Of a DNA stretch of 35,267 bases, positions 35,190 through 35,267 are shown one piece after another. A model generated the notes under the pieces. The model did no database searches, was not told the DNA's origin, and saw only the letters and a program-made list of their open reading frames with translations. The position numbers and the translations under genes are program-made. The DNA lies in contig JAJDUA010000068.1 in NCBI GenBank assembly GCA_022826905.1, positions 1-35,267 on the forward strand, in the 5' to 3' direction. Source of the DNA: Candidatus Dadabacteria bacterium (GTDB lineage: Bacteria; Desulfobacterota_D; UBA1144; Nemesobacterales; Nemesobacteraceae). Positions within the stretch are counted from its first letter, which is position 1, and every line of letters begins with the position of its first letter.

Positions 35190-35267
35190 CGGAGGAAAAA
35201 ACAAGAGCTTGAGATTCGGCAGGCAATTCAAGGTGTCGTGTCTGCGCGTTGGTGGAACGATAGCGCA

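Noticed and set aside
35191-35267. start of a new gene (LRFGRQFKV, resembling the start of chorismate synthase)
   Set aside because: The next residues do not continue the family pattern, and the SD-like GGAGG is too far from the TTG and lies before the expected transcript start.

Overview
The window is a chromosomal segment of a Gram-negative bacterium. The evidence is a peptidoglycan lytic transglycosylase, an outer-membrane beta-barrel protein with a signal peptide, and two lipoproteins. Base composition is near 50% GC, with frequent AGA/AGG arginine and ATA isoleucine codons and mostly strong Shine-Dalgarno (SD) sites. I cannot name the organism from sequence alone; gene content and codon style suggest a delta-proteobacteria-like or Candidatus Dadabacteria-like lineage (inference, low confidence). 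Most of the window is housekeeping DNA, and accessory modules sit between the core genes.

Layout. 1-735: end of an unidentified gene, then a decayed IS1595/ISXO2-type transposase. 736-2982 (minus): rsmD-coaD-aspC operon with overlapping junctions. 3135-4664 (minus): Fic protein with an N-terminal winged-helix-like region and a double direct repeat upstream. 4790-5011: a second, unrelated IS1595 remnant. 5134-9421 (plus): gyrA, hotdog thioesterase, GST and sirtuin. 9440-9516 (minus): tRNA-Gly(GCC). 9602-11739 (plus): proB-mltG. 11774-13902 (minus): MoxR AAA+ ATPase and VWA protein, joined across an A10 run. 14008-14835 (minus): beta-barrel protein. 15082-19250 (plus): DUF3426-like membrane protein, a 125-aa basic-tailed protein, guaB and guaA. 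19254-19639 (minus): two tiny overlapping genes (57 and 70 aa). 19795-21647 (minus): type II restriction-modification pair. 21957-23783 (minus): sugar-nucleotide epimerase and a poly-Asp lipoprotein with a clear terminator. 24043-25183 (plus): coaX and a doubtful small gene. 25193-27919 (minus): a 908-aa four-domain protein (two cNMP-binding-like domains, a PlsC-like acyltransferase and an SGNH hydrolase). 28075-28871 (plus): tandem Dabb genes with duplicated leaders. 28933-30518 (minus): hipBA toxin-antitoxin. 30729-31736 (minus): tsaD. 31897-33138 (plus): sorbosone-dehydrogenase-like lipoprotein. 33215-35131 (plus): thiC.

How the genes work together. Core functions covered are CoA synthesis (coaD, coaX), GMP synthesis (guaB, guaA), thiamine (thiC), proline (proB), aspartate transamination, rRNA and tRNA modification (rsmD, tsaD), DNA topology (gyrA) and cell-wall growth (mltG). 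The defence and toxin genes (Fic, R-M, HipBA) are each inserted between core genes, and IS remnants border the Fic island. The most unusual items are the 908-aa fusion, the A10 run that could fuse MoxR to the VWA protein, the double repeat before Fic, and a 32-bp piece matching the tsaD 3' end that sits between the two Dabb units.
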